Shown: one piece after another, positions 1-7,331 of the stretch | How the letters are laid out: every line of letters begins with the position of its first letter | Position numbering within the stretch: the first letter of the stretch is position 1 | NCBI GenBank assembly: GCA_964565795.1 | Contig: CAZMGC010000031.1 | Location: 1-11,234, forward strand | Direction: 5' to 3' | Source: 2-01-FULL-39-10-A sp964565795 | GTDB lineage: Bacteria; Patescibacteriota; Microgenomatia; Levybacterales; UBA12049 | DNA length: 11,234 bases | The notes under the pieces: model-generated | The model's input: only the letters and a program-made list of their open reading frames with translations | Told to the model about the DNA's origin: nothing | The model's database searches: none | Position numbers and translations under genes: made by a program

Positions 1-1049
1 CCAATTCCTAAAACTAACCAAACAAAAATCAGTAAATATTTTTTAACCTCTAAATTTTCTTTTCTGGCTTTTACGAACAAAATTAAGAAAAATATTACGG
101 AAACCAAACCCACAAACATCGATACAACTAACCAAATCTGTAGAATAGTTGGATCAAATTTAGGAAATTTAGAAAGATCTGGATAAGAGAGCGCTAACCC
201 TCCAAAAAGTCTAAGAAAAACATGTTGAATATTTATTAAGAACTGTCCTGATGCACCAGTTTCTTGAGAATTAAAAATAAATTCTAAAATATTTTTTGAA
301 TTCGTAAATTGATGTCTAATCTCAAATAATAAAAATGGAGAGAATCCAATTAAAAATCCCGCAAGCAAACTCAGATATCTTTTTACTAAAATCTTAAGAT
401 AATTAAATTTTAATTCTAACCCTGCAAAAGATGCATAGAAAAACATTATTGCTCCTACGAAAGTTGCCAGATAATGTATTTGAAGATTTATTCCCATTAA
501 AAATCCTGCAAGGATAAAAAGGGAAATTTTATTTTTTACTACTGCTTTATATAAAACGTATAAACTGGAAATTGTAAAAAATGGAAAAACATTTGGATTC
601 CATGAAGACCTCGAATATGTAATTACAACAGGTGAAATCGCATAAAGAAAAGATGCGATTAGTCCCGCTTTTCTGTTAAAAAATTCGCTTCCTAATTTAT
701 AAACTAAAAAAATAGTGGCTATTCCAAAAAGAACTACCATGACTGCTGGACCTACCGGGTCATATCCTGAAAGAAACATAAAAGGGGTCATGAGATAGTA
801 ATAAATCGGACCTAGGAAAAATCCACCAACAGAAGAAGTAGGACCTAAAAGAGTTAAATCTCCATGCAGAATATTGTAAACGACTAATGCATCTCTTCCC
901 TCGTCCCCCAAAAACACAATATAATCTCTAACTCTATAAAAGCGCAAGAAAAATCCCAAGAGTAAAATTACAAAAATTGGAAACCACTCCGGCTTTAACC
1001 TAATTTTTTCTGGAGTTTTGAAAGAGAAGCGATGTGCCATCTTTTCCAT
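1..1049 (-). CDS. GT39/PMT-like multi-membrane-spanning glycosyltransferase (N-terminal part, runs off the window edge)
   Basis: An uninterrupted minus-strand frame of 349 codons runs from ATG at 1049 to the window edge without a stop. The protein has a basic N-terminus, then about nine hydrophobic segments (roughly residues 23-38, 75-95, 99-117, 129-145, 154-170, 175-209, 227-242, 300-325 and the last residues). Between the first two, an outer loop carries GDEGRDA (D49, E50), in the place where GT39/ArnT/PMT enzymes keep their acidic catalytic residues. SRSSWNPN (146-153) and EIRH (243-246) follow. Such enzymes move a sugar from a polyprenyl-phosphate donor to a lipid, glycan or protein outside the membrane. 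The gene starts inside the 3' end of the GT2-GtrA gene (55-nt overlap; 46 nt if the in-frame ATG at 1040 is used). No good ribosome binding site precedes either start, so coupled translation is likely. The acceptor and sugar cannot be told. Confidence 0.82.
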   Translation of the reverse strand, partial: MEKMAHRFSFKTPEKIRLKPEWFPIFVILLLGFFLRFYRVRDYIVFLGDEGRDALVVYNILHGDLTLLGPTSSVGGFFLGPIYYYLMTPFMFLSGYDPVGPAVMVVLFGIATIFLVYKLGSEFFNRKAGLIASFLYAISPVVITYSRSSWNPNVFPFFTISSLYVLYKAVVKNKISLFILAGFLMGINLQIHYLATFVGAIMFFYASFAGLELKFNYLKILVKRYLSLLAGFLIGFSPFLLFEIRHQFTNSKNILEFIFNSQETGASGQFLINIQHVFLRLFGGLALSYPDLSKFPKFDPTILQIWLVVSMFVGLVSVIFFLILFVKARKENLEVKKYLLIFVWLVLGI

Positions 1050-2164
1050 ATAAAAATATTATACATTGAATAACTATAAGGAATTACGAAAAGTACGATT
1101 GCTATAACTAGAGAGACCTGTCTTGCCATTGTAGTATTTCCAAATAGATGTGTTCCAACAAAAACAGTAGATGTTATTAAAACCAGTGACCCCAAAGAAA
1201 CTAAATTGAATTGCGGGAATTTGATTAATACTTTCCAAGGACTTGTTATTTTTTGATTTCCAAACGCCCAGAAATTATTTACTATAAAATTCCAAACAAT
1301 AGACAATTCAGCTGCTATTGCGGCCGCGGGTAAAGGATGGAAAGAAAAAACTCGTGACAATATTTCTAGAGATATAGCATTTATAAGGTATCCAACAAAA
1401 CCAGTAATCGCATATTTCAGAAACGGCGAATGAACTAACTCTATCATTCTTGCAATAATGACAAATGAAAGAGTTTGAAATATAGTTTGACCGGCAGGAA
1501 TCTTAGATCTTCCAGCTACTCTATCTGTCGCAGAAAAAGGAATCTCTGCAACCTTAAATCCATCCTCTACCGCTGACAAAAGAAATCCAACTTGAAATGT
1601 GTAACCTTTAAATTTCTTAATTTTTTCTCTTTCTTTTTGAAATACCTCTTTTTTAATTGCACGGTATCCTCCAGTCCAATCATGAATATAAAAGCGCATT
1701 AAGATACTTCTTATTACTAAATTTCCTACGACTGATAAAAACTTTCTATGAAAACCCCAATTACTTGGAATTGATCCACCGTTACTATATCTGGTACCAA
1801 TTACAAAATCATTACCTTCATCAATTTTCTTTAGAAAATCAGGAATTTTTTTAGGATCATGGAAAAAATCAGCATCCATTTCGAAAACAACATCTGCATT
1901 CATTTTGGAAATTGCATGATCCATTCCTCTTATATAAGCTGCACCTAATCCTTCTTTTTTACCACTTATTAGCTCTATATTTTTCCATTTTTTCATAAGA
2001 TCTTTTACGATATCTGCGGTTCCATCTGGTGAATTATCATCAGCGACAAGGATTCCCATCTCATAATTTTTAATTTGAGGAAAAATATCTTTCTCAAGAA
2101 CTTCTAATAATTTTTCGATGTTTCCTTTTTCATTATATGTAGGAATTATTACTACTGCTTTCAT
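995..2164 (-). CDS. Polyprenyl-phosphate hexose synthase: GT2 domain fused to a GtrA-like membrane domain
   Basis: 389 aa. Residues 1-235 form a GT2 domain of the dolichyl-phosphate mannose synthase type: PTYNE at 8-12, DDNSPDGT at 42-49, GLGAAY at 72-77, metal/nucleotide-binding DAD at 97-99, GTRY at 123-126, DWTGGYR at 162-168 and DRVAGRSK at 214-221. Residues about 246-380 hold four hydrophobic helices beginning SPFLKYAITGFVGYLIN, typical of GtrA. The same GT2-plus-GtrA layout is known from archaeal Dol-P-Man synthases. Expected reaction: GDP-mannose (or another NDP-hexose) plus polyprenyl phosphate gives polyprenyl-phosphate-hexose on the inner membrane face. The start is supported by two Shine-Dalgarno-like motifs. 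The gene follows the only sizeable intergenic gap, and its tail overlaps the GT39-like gene that could use its product. The enzyme class is firm; mannose versus glucose is not settled by the sequence. Confidence 0.9.
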   Translation of the reverse strand: MKAVVIIPTYNEKGNIEKLLEVLEKDIFPQIKNYEMGILVADDNSPDGTADIVKDLMKKWKNIELISGKKEGLGAAYIRGMDHAISKMNADVVFEMDADFFHDPKKIPDFLKKIDEGNDFVIGTRYSNGGSIPSNWGFHRKFLSVVGNLVIRSILMRFYIHDWTGGYRAIKKEVFQKEREKIKKFKGYTFQVGFLLSAVEDGFKVAEIPFSATDRVAGRSKIPAGQTIFQTLSFVIIARMIELVHSPFLKYAITGFVGYLINAISLEILSRVFSFHPLPAAAIAAELSIVWNFIVNNFWAFGNQKITSPWKVLIKFPQFNLVSLGSLVLITSTVFVGTHLFGNTTMARQVSLVIAIVLFVIPYSYSMYNIFIWKRWHIASLSKLQKKLG

Positions 2165-2173
2165 GCTCCTTCG

Positions 2174-2180
2174 CTCCTTT
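2174..2180 (-). promoter_or_regulatory. Ribosome binding site of the GT2-GtrA gene
   Basis: AAAGGAG lies 9 nt upstream of the ATG at 2164, a good Shine-Dalgarno spacing. A second copy, AAGGAG at 2166-2171, ends one base before the ATG and is too close to act in the usual way. This is one of the few clear ribosome binding sites in the window and fits a gene that begins a translational unit instead of being coupled to an upstream gene. Confidence 0.7.
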
Positions 2181-2212
2181 TTATTATTATCAAATTATTA
2201 TTCATATTTATT

Positions 2213-2239
2213 TTCCGAAACCCGATTGGAGCTTCGGAA
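2213..2239 (-). other. Strong RNA hairpin in the uxs/GT2 intergenic region
   Basis: Read on the minus strand, arm TTCCGAAGCTC, loop CAATC and arm GGGTTTCGGAA give an 11-bp stem with a 5-nt loop and no mismatch, counting two G-U pairs. On the plus strand only the outer 7 bp pair without interruption, because the G-U pairs become A-C mismatches. The structure is therefore one of a minus-strand transcript, the direction of all genes here. No T-run follows (the next bases are AAAATAAATATG), so it is not a canonical intrinsic terminator. It could be a 3' end or processing structure after uxs, or a leader element of the GT2 gene. Confidence 0.55.
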
Positions 2240-2241
2240 GC

Positions 2242-2276
2242 ATGACCGTTCCATAGTTTTAACGACGGAGGGTCAT
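2242..2276 (-). other. Second, weaker stem-loop straddling the uxs stop codon
   Basis: ATGACC and GGTCAT form a perfect 6-bp outer stem, extended by an inner TCC/GGA pairing after a small internal loop, leaving a 14-nt loop. It includes the TGA stop of the decarboxylase-like gene and lies just upstream of the stronger hairpin at 2213-2239. The two together make this short region the most structured and most G+C-rich noncoding part of the window. With no T-tract after it, termination is possible but not shown. Confidence 0.3.
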
Positions 2277-3226
2277 AGGCTCTTAAAATATTGTATAGTT
2301 TTACCTAGTCCCTCTTCAAGCGGAACTTTTGGAGACCATCCCAAAACCCTTTTAGCTTTTTCTATATCCGGTTTTCTTTCTTTAGGATCATCCTGTGGAA
2401 GAGCTTCACTTTCTACAACTTCACTAGTTGAACCTGACTTCTCTTTAATTAGATTAGCAAATTCTCTTACAGAATGTTCTTCATCTGAACCAATATTTAT
2501 AATTTCTCCTTTTAAATCCGGAGTAAACATAAACTTCTTAAGCCCATCTACAGTATCACTTACATAGCAAAGAGACCTAGTCTGAGATCCATCACCAAAC
2601 ATAGAAATCGGTTCATTATTTAATGCTTGAAGAATAAATACAATTATCATTCGTTTGTCTTCCGGTAACATCCCAGGGCCATATGTATTAAAAATTCTTA
2701 CTATTCTCACATCTACATCTTTTTCTCTTCCGAAATATGCAGTTATAGTTTCACCAAATCTTTTGGACTCATCATATACAGAGCGAGGCCCTGTAGTTGA
2801 AACATTTCCTCTATAGTTTTCGTTCTGTGGATTTTCCTTAGGATCTCCATACACTTCAGAAGTTGATGCAAATAAAAATCTAGCACTGTTTTTCTGGGCA
2901 AACCTTAGGAGATTAAAAGTTCCAGTAGTATTTGCCTCCATAGTTTCCTCTGGGAGCGCATGATAGCTAATTTTACTATGATGATTTGGGCTAGCTGGGG
3001 ATGCCAAATGAAAGATAAAATCAATTTTTTCGTCTATATCAAGAGGATTCGTAACATCATGATTTATAAATAAGAAATTTGGATTATTCTTTAGATCTTC
3101 TATTTTTTCGGGATTACTAGTGAGAAAATTATCTATACAAATTACTCTATATCCATCACTTAGCAGTGAATCACAAAGATGTCTTCCGATAAAACCTGCC
3201 CCTCCAGCTACAACAACTGTTTGCAT
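2273..3226 (-). CDS. UDP-glucuronate decarboxylase-like extended SDR (UDP-xylose synthase)
   Basis: 317 aa extended short-chain dehydrogenase. Visible features: Rossmann GGAGFIG at 8-14, IDNF at 31-34 for NAD, HLASPASP at 73-80, ASTSEVYGDP at 120-129, the YxxxK pair Y151/K155 in GPRSVYDESKR, RIFNTYGPGM, and GDGSQTRSLCYVSD. The HLASPASP, STSEVYGDP and GDGSQTR blocks are hallmarks of UXS enzymes, which convert UDP-glucuronate to UDP-xylose with bound NAD in the cytoplasm. The substrate would come from Ugd, encoded three genes upstream. It begins on a TAATG junction with the gmd stop (1-nt overlap), with GAGGG three bases before the ATG. Differences from the usual family pattern: YDESK where YDEGK is usual, and the stretch after GPGM lacks the usual DGRVVSNF block. 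A related UDP-hexuronate SDR is the main alternative. Confidence 0.82.
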   Translation of the reverse strand: MQTVVVAGGAGFIGRHLCDSLLSDGYRVICIDNFLTSNPEKIEDLKNNPNFLFINHDVTNPLDIDEKIDFIFHLASPASPNHHSKISYHALPEETMEANTTGTFNLLRFAQKNSARFLFASTSEVYGDPKENPQNENYRGNVSTTGPRSVYDESKRFGETITAYFGREKDVDVRIVRIFNTYGPGMLPEDKRMIIVFILQALNNEPISMFGDGSQTRSLCYVSDTVDGLKKFMFTPDLKGEIINIGSDEEHSVREFANLIKEKSGSTSEVVESEALPQDDPKERKPDIEKAKRVLGWSPKVPLEEGLGKTIQYFKSL

Positions 3227-4200
3227 TAACCCTCGTTCCTTTTCTCTCTTTCAATATCAGCATCAACCATCATTTCTACAAGCTGCGGGAAACTGGTTTT
3301 TGGACTCCAGCCTAATTCATTTTTAGCTTTTGTAGCATCTCCAATTAAATGGTCTACTTCAGCAGGCCTCAGATGTGCGCTTACATTTGAGACAACATAT
3401 TTTTGCCAGTCAGAAATTCCTACATGATTAAATGCAATTTCTACAAATTCCTGAACAGAATGGGTTTCTCCAGTTGCTACGACGTAATCATCTGGCTTAT
3501 CCTGCTGAAGCATCAACCACATAGCCTCCACATAGTCTCCTGCAAATCCCCAGTCTCTTTTAGCGTCTAAATTCCCTAATTCTAATTTATCTTGTTTCCC
3601 AAGACTAATTCGGGCAACTGCGTGAGAAATTTTTCTGGTCACAAATTCCAGACCCCTCCTTGGAGATTCATGATTAAATAAGATTCCAGAGCAGGCAAAC
3701 ATATCAAAACTTTCTCTGTAATTTAGAGTTATATAATGACCGTAAACTTTAGCAACTCCATATGGACTCCTAGGATAAAATCTAGTAGTTTCTTTTTGAG
3801 GAATTTCTACAACTTTTCCAAACATTTCCGACGAAGAAGCCTGGTAAAATTTAATTTTTGGATTTACATTTCTAACTGCTTCAAGAATTCTAGTAACTCC
3901 AATTGCCGTAAACTCTCCTGTTAAAACCGGTTGATCCCACGATGCCTTAACAAATGATTGAGCTGCTAAATTATAAACTTCATCTGGTTGAGAAACTTGA
4001 AGCGCTGAAACTAAAGAACTCTGATCTAATAAATCTCCTGAAAGAATATGAATCTTATCCTCTATATGCTTAATTCTCTCATTGTTAACTGTACTTGATC
4101 TTCTAGTTGTACCATAAACCTCGTACCCTTTATCAAGTAAGAATTCTGCTAGGTATGATGCATCCTGTCCTGTAATCCCTGTAATAAGAGCTCTTGGCAT
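3226..4200 (-). CDS. gmd: GDP-mannose 4,6-dehydratase
   Basis: 324 aa, near the usual bacterial Gmd length. Converts GDP-D-mannose to GDP-4-keto-6-deoxy-D-mannose, the branch point to GDP-D-rhamnose and GDP-L-fucose. Diagnostic features: TGITGQDASYL at 7-17 (the family's dinucleotide-binding signature), TRRSS at 32-36, AAQSFVKASW at 79-88, SSSEMFG at 122-128 (catalytic S/T and E), Y147/K151 in PRSPYGVAK, LFNHESPRRG near 174-183, and NLDAKRDWGFAGDYV. The start is 9 nt after the rmd stop with no evident ribosome binding site, so it probably depends on coupled translation. It follows rmd directly, so the two successive enzymes of GDP-D-rhamnose synthesis are adjacent. GDP-mannose supply genes are not in the window. 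Confidence 0.96.
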   Translation of the reverse strand: MPRALITGITGQDASYLAEFLLDKGYEVYGTTRRSSTVNNERIKHIEDKIHILSGDLLDQSSLVSALQVSQPDEVYNLAAQSFVKASWDQPVLTGEFTAIGVTRILEAVRNVNPKIKFYQASSSEMFGKVVEIPQKETTRFYPRSPYGVAKVYGHYITLNYRESFDMFACSGILFNHESPRRGLEFVTRKISHAVARISLGKQDKLELGNLDAKRDWGFAGDYVEAMWLMLQQDKPDDYVVATGETHSVQEFVEIAFNHVGISDWQKYVVSNVSAHLRPAEVDHLIGDATKAKNELGWSPKTSFPQLVEMMVDADIEREKRNEG

Positions 4201-4209
4201 AAAATTATT

Positions 4210-5163
4210 TTAGACTATTTTCCTAAAGTATTCTAGGGTATCTTCGAGTGTTTTTTCAATTGGTATTTCTGGCTTCCATCCTGTCAAATTTTCAAATTTA
4301 GAAGGGTCGCACAAAAGCTCAGGGTCATCTGATGGACGCATAAGGCTGGGATCCTGTTCTATCTTTATTTCCGTTGTGCTCATTCCCTTCAGAATATCTA
4401 GAATTTCTGATATCTTATGTGAAGTTCCACTTCCTAGATTATAAACATCTCCGCTTTTTCCTTTTTCTAAGGCTAGTAAATACGCCCTTACCATATCTCT
4501 AACATCTGTAAAATCTCTTTTTGCCTCAAGATTTCCAACTGACATTACAGACTCTTTTCCTTTTTCGATAAGAGCAATTTTATTTGCAAACGCTGATACC
4601 ACGAAGTGAGGAGGTTGCTTTGGGCCAACATGGTTAAAGGGACGCACCCTAACAATATTTAACTTATGAGAATTAAAATATTGAAGACCTAGGAAATCCT
4701 GAGCGAGCTTAGAAACGGAATATGGATTGGAAGGATTAAAAGGAGTACTTTCATCAATTGGCAAATCCTCTGGACCAACAAGCCCATAAACCTCTGCTGA
4801 AGAAACGATCAGAATTTTTGTTTCAAATAATTCGCTCTTTACTATGGACTCTAATAAATTAATCTGACCGGAGACATTATTAACAAAAGTTTCTTTTGGG
4901 TCTGAAAAACTTTTCTTCGCAGAAGTTAAGGCTGCAAGATGAAATAAATAATCTGGTTTTTCGTATTGAACTAATTTATCAGTTGCTTGAGGATCCAGAA
5001 GATCCACTTTATATAATTTTAGGGAATCTTTGTTATCTAAATTCGAAAGACTCTTATCATTTAAATAAGTTCCACTAACTTCAAATTTATTTTGCTTTAG
5101 AAGATAATCAGATAGATAATTTCCCGCAAATCCTGTAATTCCCGTTATTAAAACTTTCGTCAT
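4210..5163 (-). CDS. rmd: GDP-6-deoxy-4-keto-mannose reductase (GDP-D-rhamnose forming)
   Basis: 317 aa extended SDR. Rossmann TGITGFAG at 7-14, LAALTSAKKSF at 76-86, VSSAEVYG at 120-127, Y148/K152 in NPYSVSK, then RPFNHVGPKQPPHFV, GNLEAKRDFTDVRDMV and a C-terminal RPSDDPELLCDPSK. The FNHxGPxQ, KRDFTDVRD and RPSDxP blocks are those I know from Rmd, which reduces GDP-4-keto-6-deoxymannose to GDP-D-rhamnose. Immediate adjacency to gmd supports this. A fucose-forming reductase (Fcl/GER type) is less likely because its distinctive sequence pattern is absent. The ATG overlaps the ugd stop by 4 nt (ATGA). Confidence 0.88.
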   Translation of the reverse strand: MTKVLITGITGFAGNYLSDYLLKQNKFEVSGTYLNDKSLSNLDNKDSLKLYKVDLLDPQATDKLVQYEKPDYLFHLAALTSAKKSFSDPKETFVNNVSGQINLLESIVKSELFETKILIVSSAEVYGLVGPEDLPIDESTPFNPSNPYSVSKLAQDFLGLQYFNSHKLNIVRVRPFNHVGPKQPPHFVVSAFANKIALIEKGKESVMSVGNLEAKRDFTDVRDMVRAYLLALEKGKSGDVYNLGSGTSHKISEILDILKGMSTTEIKIEQDPSLMRPSDDPELLCDPSKFENLTGWKPEIPIEKTLEDTLEYFRKIV

Positions 5164-6449
5164 CTTCCTACTCCAATATAGGAGAATCCTAATTTTTTCA
5201 TTTCTTGCGGATCGTAGATATTTCTCCCATCAATTACATTTGGCTCCCTCATTAGACTTTTTATTCGAGTTAAATCTACTTCCTTAAATTCATTCCAGTC
5301 CGTGAGAATAATTAAAAGCTCTGCATCTTTTACTGTTGAGTATATGTCATCTCCAAATTCAATTCCCTCAAAAATTCTTTTAGAATTCTCTACAGCCTGT
5401 GGATCAAACGCAGTAATTTGTGCCCTCTCCTGTTTTAGAAGTTCAATAATATCAATGGATGGAGCATCTCGCATGTCATCAGTATTTGGTTTAAAAGCAA
5501 GTCCCAAAACTGCTACCTTCTTTCCAGTCATATCACCTAAAACTTTCCTGGCTTTTCTAACTACATCTCTTTTAGCTTGTTTATTTATTTCTTCAACTTG
5601 ATCTAGTAGTGAAAAATCATAATCATGATCTGAAGCGATTGAAATTAGAGCTTTCACATCTTTCGGAAAACAACTTCCACCATATCCTGCGCCTGGATAA
5701 AGAAAATGTCTTCCAATCCTTTTATCAAGACCAATTCCATCTAGCGCTCTTAAACCATCAGCGTTAACGGATTCCGCAAGCTTCGCTATCGCATTTGCAA
5801 AAGAAATCTTAGTTGCTAAGAAAGAATTAGCTGCATATTTTATAAGCTCTGCAGTTTCAAGATTTGTGTGAACAAATGGAGCTTCAATTGGTTTATGTAA
5901 ATCTACCAATATATCCCGCGCCTTATCACTATTTGTTCCAACAACAATTCTGTCTGGATGAAGTGTATCCTCAATCGCAGTTCCTTCTCTTAAAAATTCT
6001 GGTACTGAAGCGATATCAAATTCTACATCTTTTGGTTTTACTTCTGAAATTATTTTTTCAATTCTTTTGTTTGTTCCGACTGGAACGGTACTCTTAGTAG
6101 CAACCACTGTATATTTTTTAAGATTTTTACCGATTTCCTTTGCAACTTCAAATACTGTAGAAAGCTCAGCATCTCCAGTTTTCTGCGGGGGAGTTCCAAC
6201 CGCGATAAATACTATTTCAGAATCTTTAACAGCTGGATCATAATCTAAGGTAAACAAAAGACGTCCCGCATCTACATTTTTCTTAACCATCTCTGCTAGA
6301 CCTGGTTCGAAAATAGGGATAATTCCTTTTTTTAAATTTTCAATTTTTTCTGGAGTGTGACCTATAACATAAACAGTATTTCCGAAGTCTGCAAAAACAG
6401 TTGCTGTAACTAATCCTACGTATCCGTGTCCTATAAAAGTAATTTTCAT
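5160..6449 (-). CDS. ugd: UDP-glucose 6-dehydrogenase
   Basis: 429 aa, normal length for the UDP-glucose/GDP-mannose dehydrogenase family. Oxidises UDP-glucose to UDP-glucuronate with two rounds of hydride transfer, in the cytoplasm. The N-terminal Rossmann domain has GHGYVGL (7-13), VGTPP (84-88), STVPVGT (120-126) and PEFLREG (150-156). The central domain has K204 and N208 in IKYAANSF and catalytic C260 in GYGGSCFPKD. The C-terminal UDP-binding domain has GLAFKPNTDDMRDAPS and DGRNIYD. Odd point: the end of the second beta strand reads VIGHTPEKI (28-36), where most relatives have an Asp that holds the NAD ribose; here that position is G30. The gene starts 6 nt after the rmlD stop and ends in an ATGA overlap with rmd. 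The product could feed the decarboxylase-like gene two genes further on. Confidence 0.95.
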   Translation of the reverse strand: MKITFIGHGYVGLVTATVFADFGNTVYVIGHTPEKIENLKKGIIPIFEPGLAEMVKKNVDAGRLLFTLDYDPAVKDSEIVFIAVGTPPQKTGDAELSTVFEVAKEIGKNLKKYTVVATKSTVPVGTNKRIEKIISEVKPKDVEFDIASVPEFLREGTAIEDTLHPDRIVVGTNSDKARDILVDLHKPIEAPFVHTNLETAELIKYAANSFLATKISFANAIAKLAESVNADGLRALDGIGLDKRIGRHFLYPGAGYGGSCFPKDVKALISIASDHDYDFSLLDQVEEINKQAKRDVVRKARKVLGDMTGKKVAVLGLAFKPNTDDMRDAPSIDIIELLKQERAQITAFDPQAVENSKRIFEGIEFGDDIYSTVKDAELLIILTDWNEFKEVDLTRIKSLMREPNVIDGRNIYDPQEMKKLGFSYIGVGR

Positions 6450-6455
6450 AGAGGG

Positions 6456-7331
6456 TTATTGTTGAGATTTGATTTCCACTAAGCCTTCGTCAAACCCCTT
6501 CATTTTTACTCCTAATTTACCTATTCTAGCATTTCTAAGATGCAAATTAAATGGTCTTGGAGCCCTATCTTTAAAAAATTCCTCACGCGTCACTTGAGAA
6601 ACCAAACCAGAATCTAAACCAAACTCTTCCGCGATTTTGATTGCTGCTTCGTATGGAGTTAAAGCCTGACTTCCAACTGCGTGATAAATTCCAGTTACAT
6701 CATTTTTTATTAATGCTTCAATAGCATATGCTATATCATCAATTAATGTTGGGCAAAATATTTGATCTGTAACTCCTTTTATTTCTTCTCCGTTTCTCAT
6801 TTTTTCAATTATTGCTCTAAGAAAATCTTTTTTTGGTTCAAATTTAGCTCGATAGGGAAAAGCTAATCTTAAAATAATATATGGCGCGCCACTTTCTTCT
6901 ACTCTTTTTTCACCCTCAAATTTTGTACGAGAATACCAGTTTATAGGATTTGGCGTATCGGTTTCTGTATAAAATTCGCCTTTTTCTTTCTCTCCATCAA
7001 ATACAAAATCTGTTGAAATATAAATTATTTTTTTACCTAACTCCCTACAAATCTCTGCGACATTCTGTGTGCCGTCTACATTTATCTTCCATGCTTCCCC
7101 TTTTTCGCCTAATTCCCTATCTTTTTCGCATGCATCCACATCTGCTTTAGCAGAAAATTGGATAACAAACCTCGCATCAGGATAATTTTTTAAAGATGTT
7201 AGGCTCTCGGGATTTGTAATATCTACCCCTGTTGATCTACTTAAATTTATAAATTCGTAATCACTCAAAAGCTCTATTATTCTACTACCGACAAGTCCGT
7301 TTAATCCCAGTCCAATAATTTTTGGTTTCAT
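6456..7331 (-). CDS. rmlD: RmlD-like dTDP-4-keto-6-deoxyhexose reductase
   Basis: 291 aa, typical RmlD length. Glycine motif GLNGLVG at 9-15, VDIT at 36-39, CEKDRE at 68-73, INVDGTQNVAE at 83-93, ISTDFVFDG at 105-113, Y133/K137 in NWYSRTK, and RPFNLHLR near the C-terminus. These fit the RmlD substrate-binding family, which reduces the 4-keto group of dTDP-4-keto-rhamnose with NAD(P)H. It overlaps the Nudix stop by 4 nt (ATGA) and follows rmlA and rmlB in the same unit. Because no rmlC lies here, the substrate may be the un-epimerised 4-keto-6-deoxyglucose, or an epimerase elsewhere completes the route. A methionine adenosyltransferase beta-like or other RmlD relative is a less likely alternative. 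Confidence 0.83.
   Translation of the reverse strand: MKPKIIGLGLNGLVGSRIIELLSDYEFINLSRSTGVDITNPESLTSLKNYPDARFVIQFSAKADVDACEKDRELGEKGEAWKINVDGTQNVAEICRELGKKIIYISTDFVFDGEKEKGEFYTETDTPNPINWYSRTKFEGEKRVEESGAPYIILRLAFPYRAKFEPKKDFLRAIIEKMRNGEEIKGVTDQIFCPTLIDDIAYAIEALIKNDVTGIYHAVGSQALTPYEAAIKIAEEFGLDSGLVSQVTREEFFKDRAPRPFNLHLRNARIGKLGVKMKGFDEGLVEIKSQQ

Noticed and set aside
1320..1327. GCGGCCGC (NotI site), and GGCGCGCC (AscI site) at 6883-6890, as signs of cloning vector
   Set aside because: Both lie inside intact, well-conserved coding frames (an Ala-rich part of the GtrA domain and RmlD), so they are most simply chance 8-mers.
2186..2202. Possible -10 boxes (GATAAT, AATAAT) before the GT2 gene
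   Set aside because: No matching -35 box lies at the right distance, and a start from GATAAT would fall at the edge of the ribosome binding site. In AT-rich sequence such boxes are expected by chance.
2118..2567. Plus-strand open frame of 149 codons
   Set aside because: It lies opposite the GT2 start, the hairpin region and the 3' part of the decarboxylase-like gene; its protein is low-complexity Ser/Leu-rich and shows no known motif. It is a shadow of the minus-strand genes, as are the other plus-strand open frames in this window.
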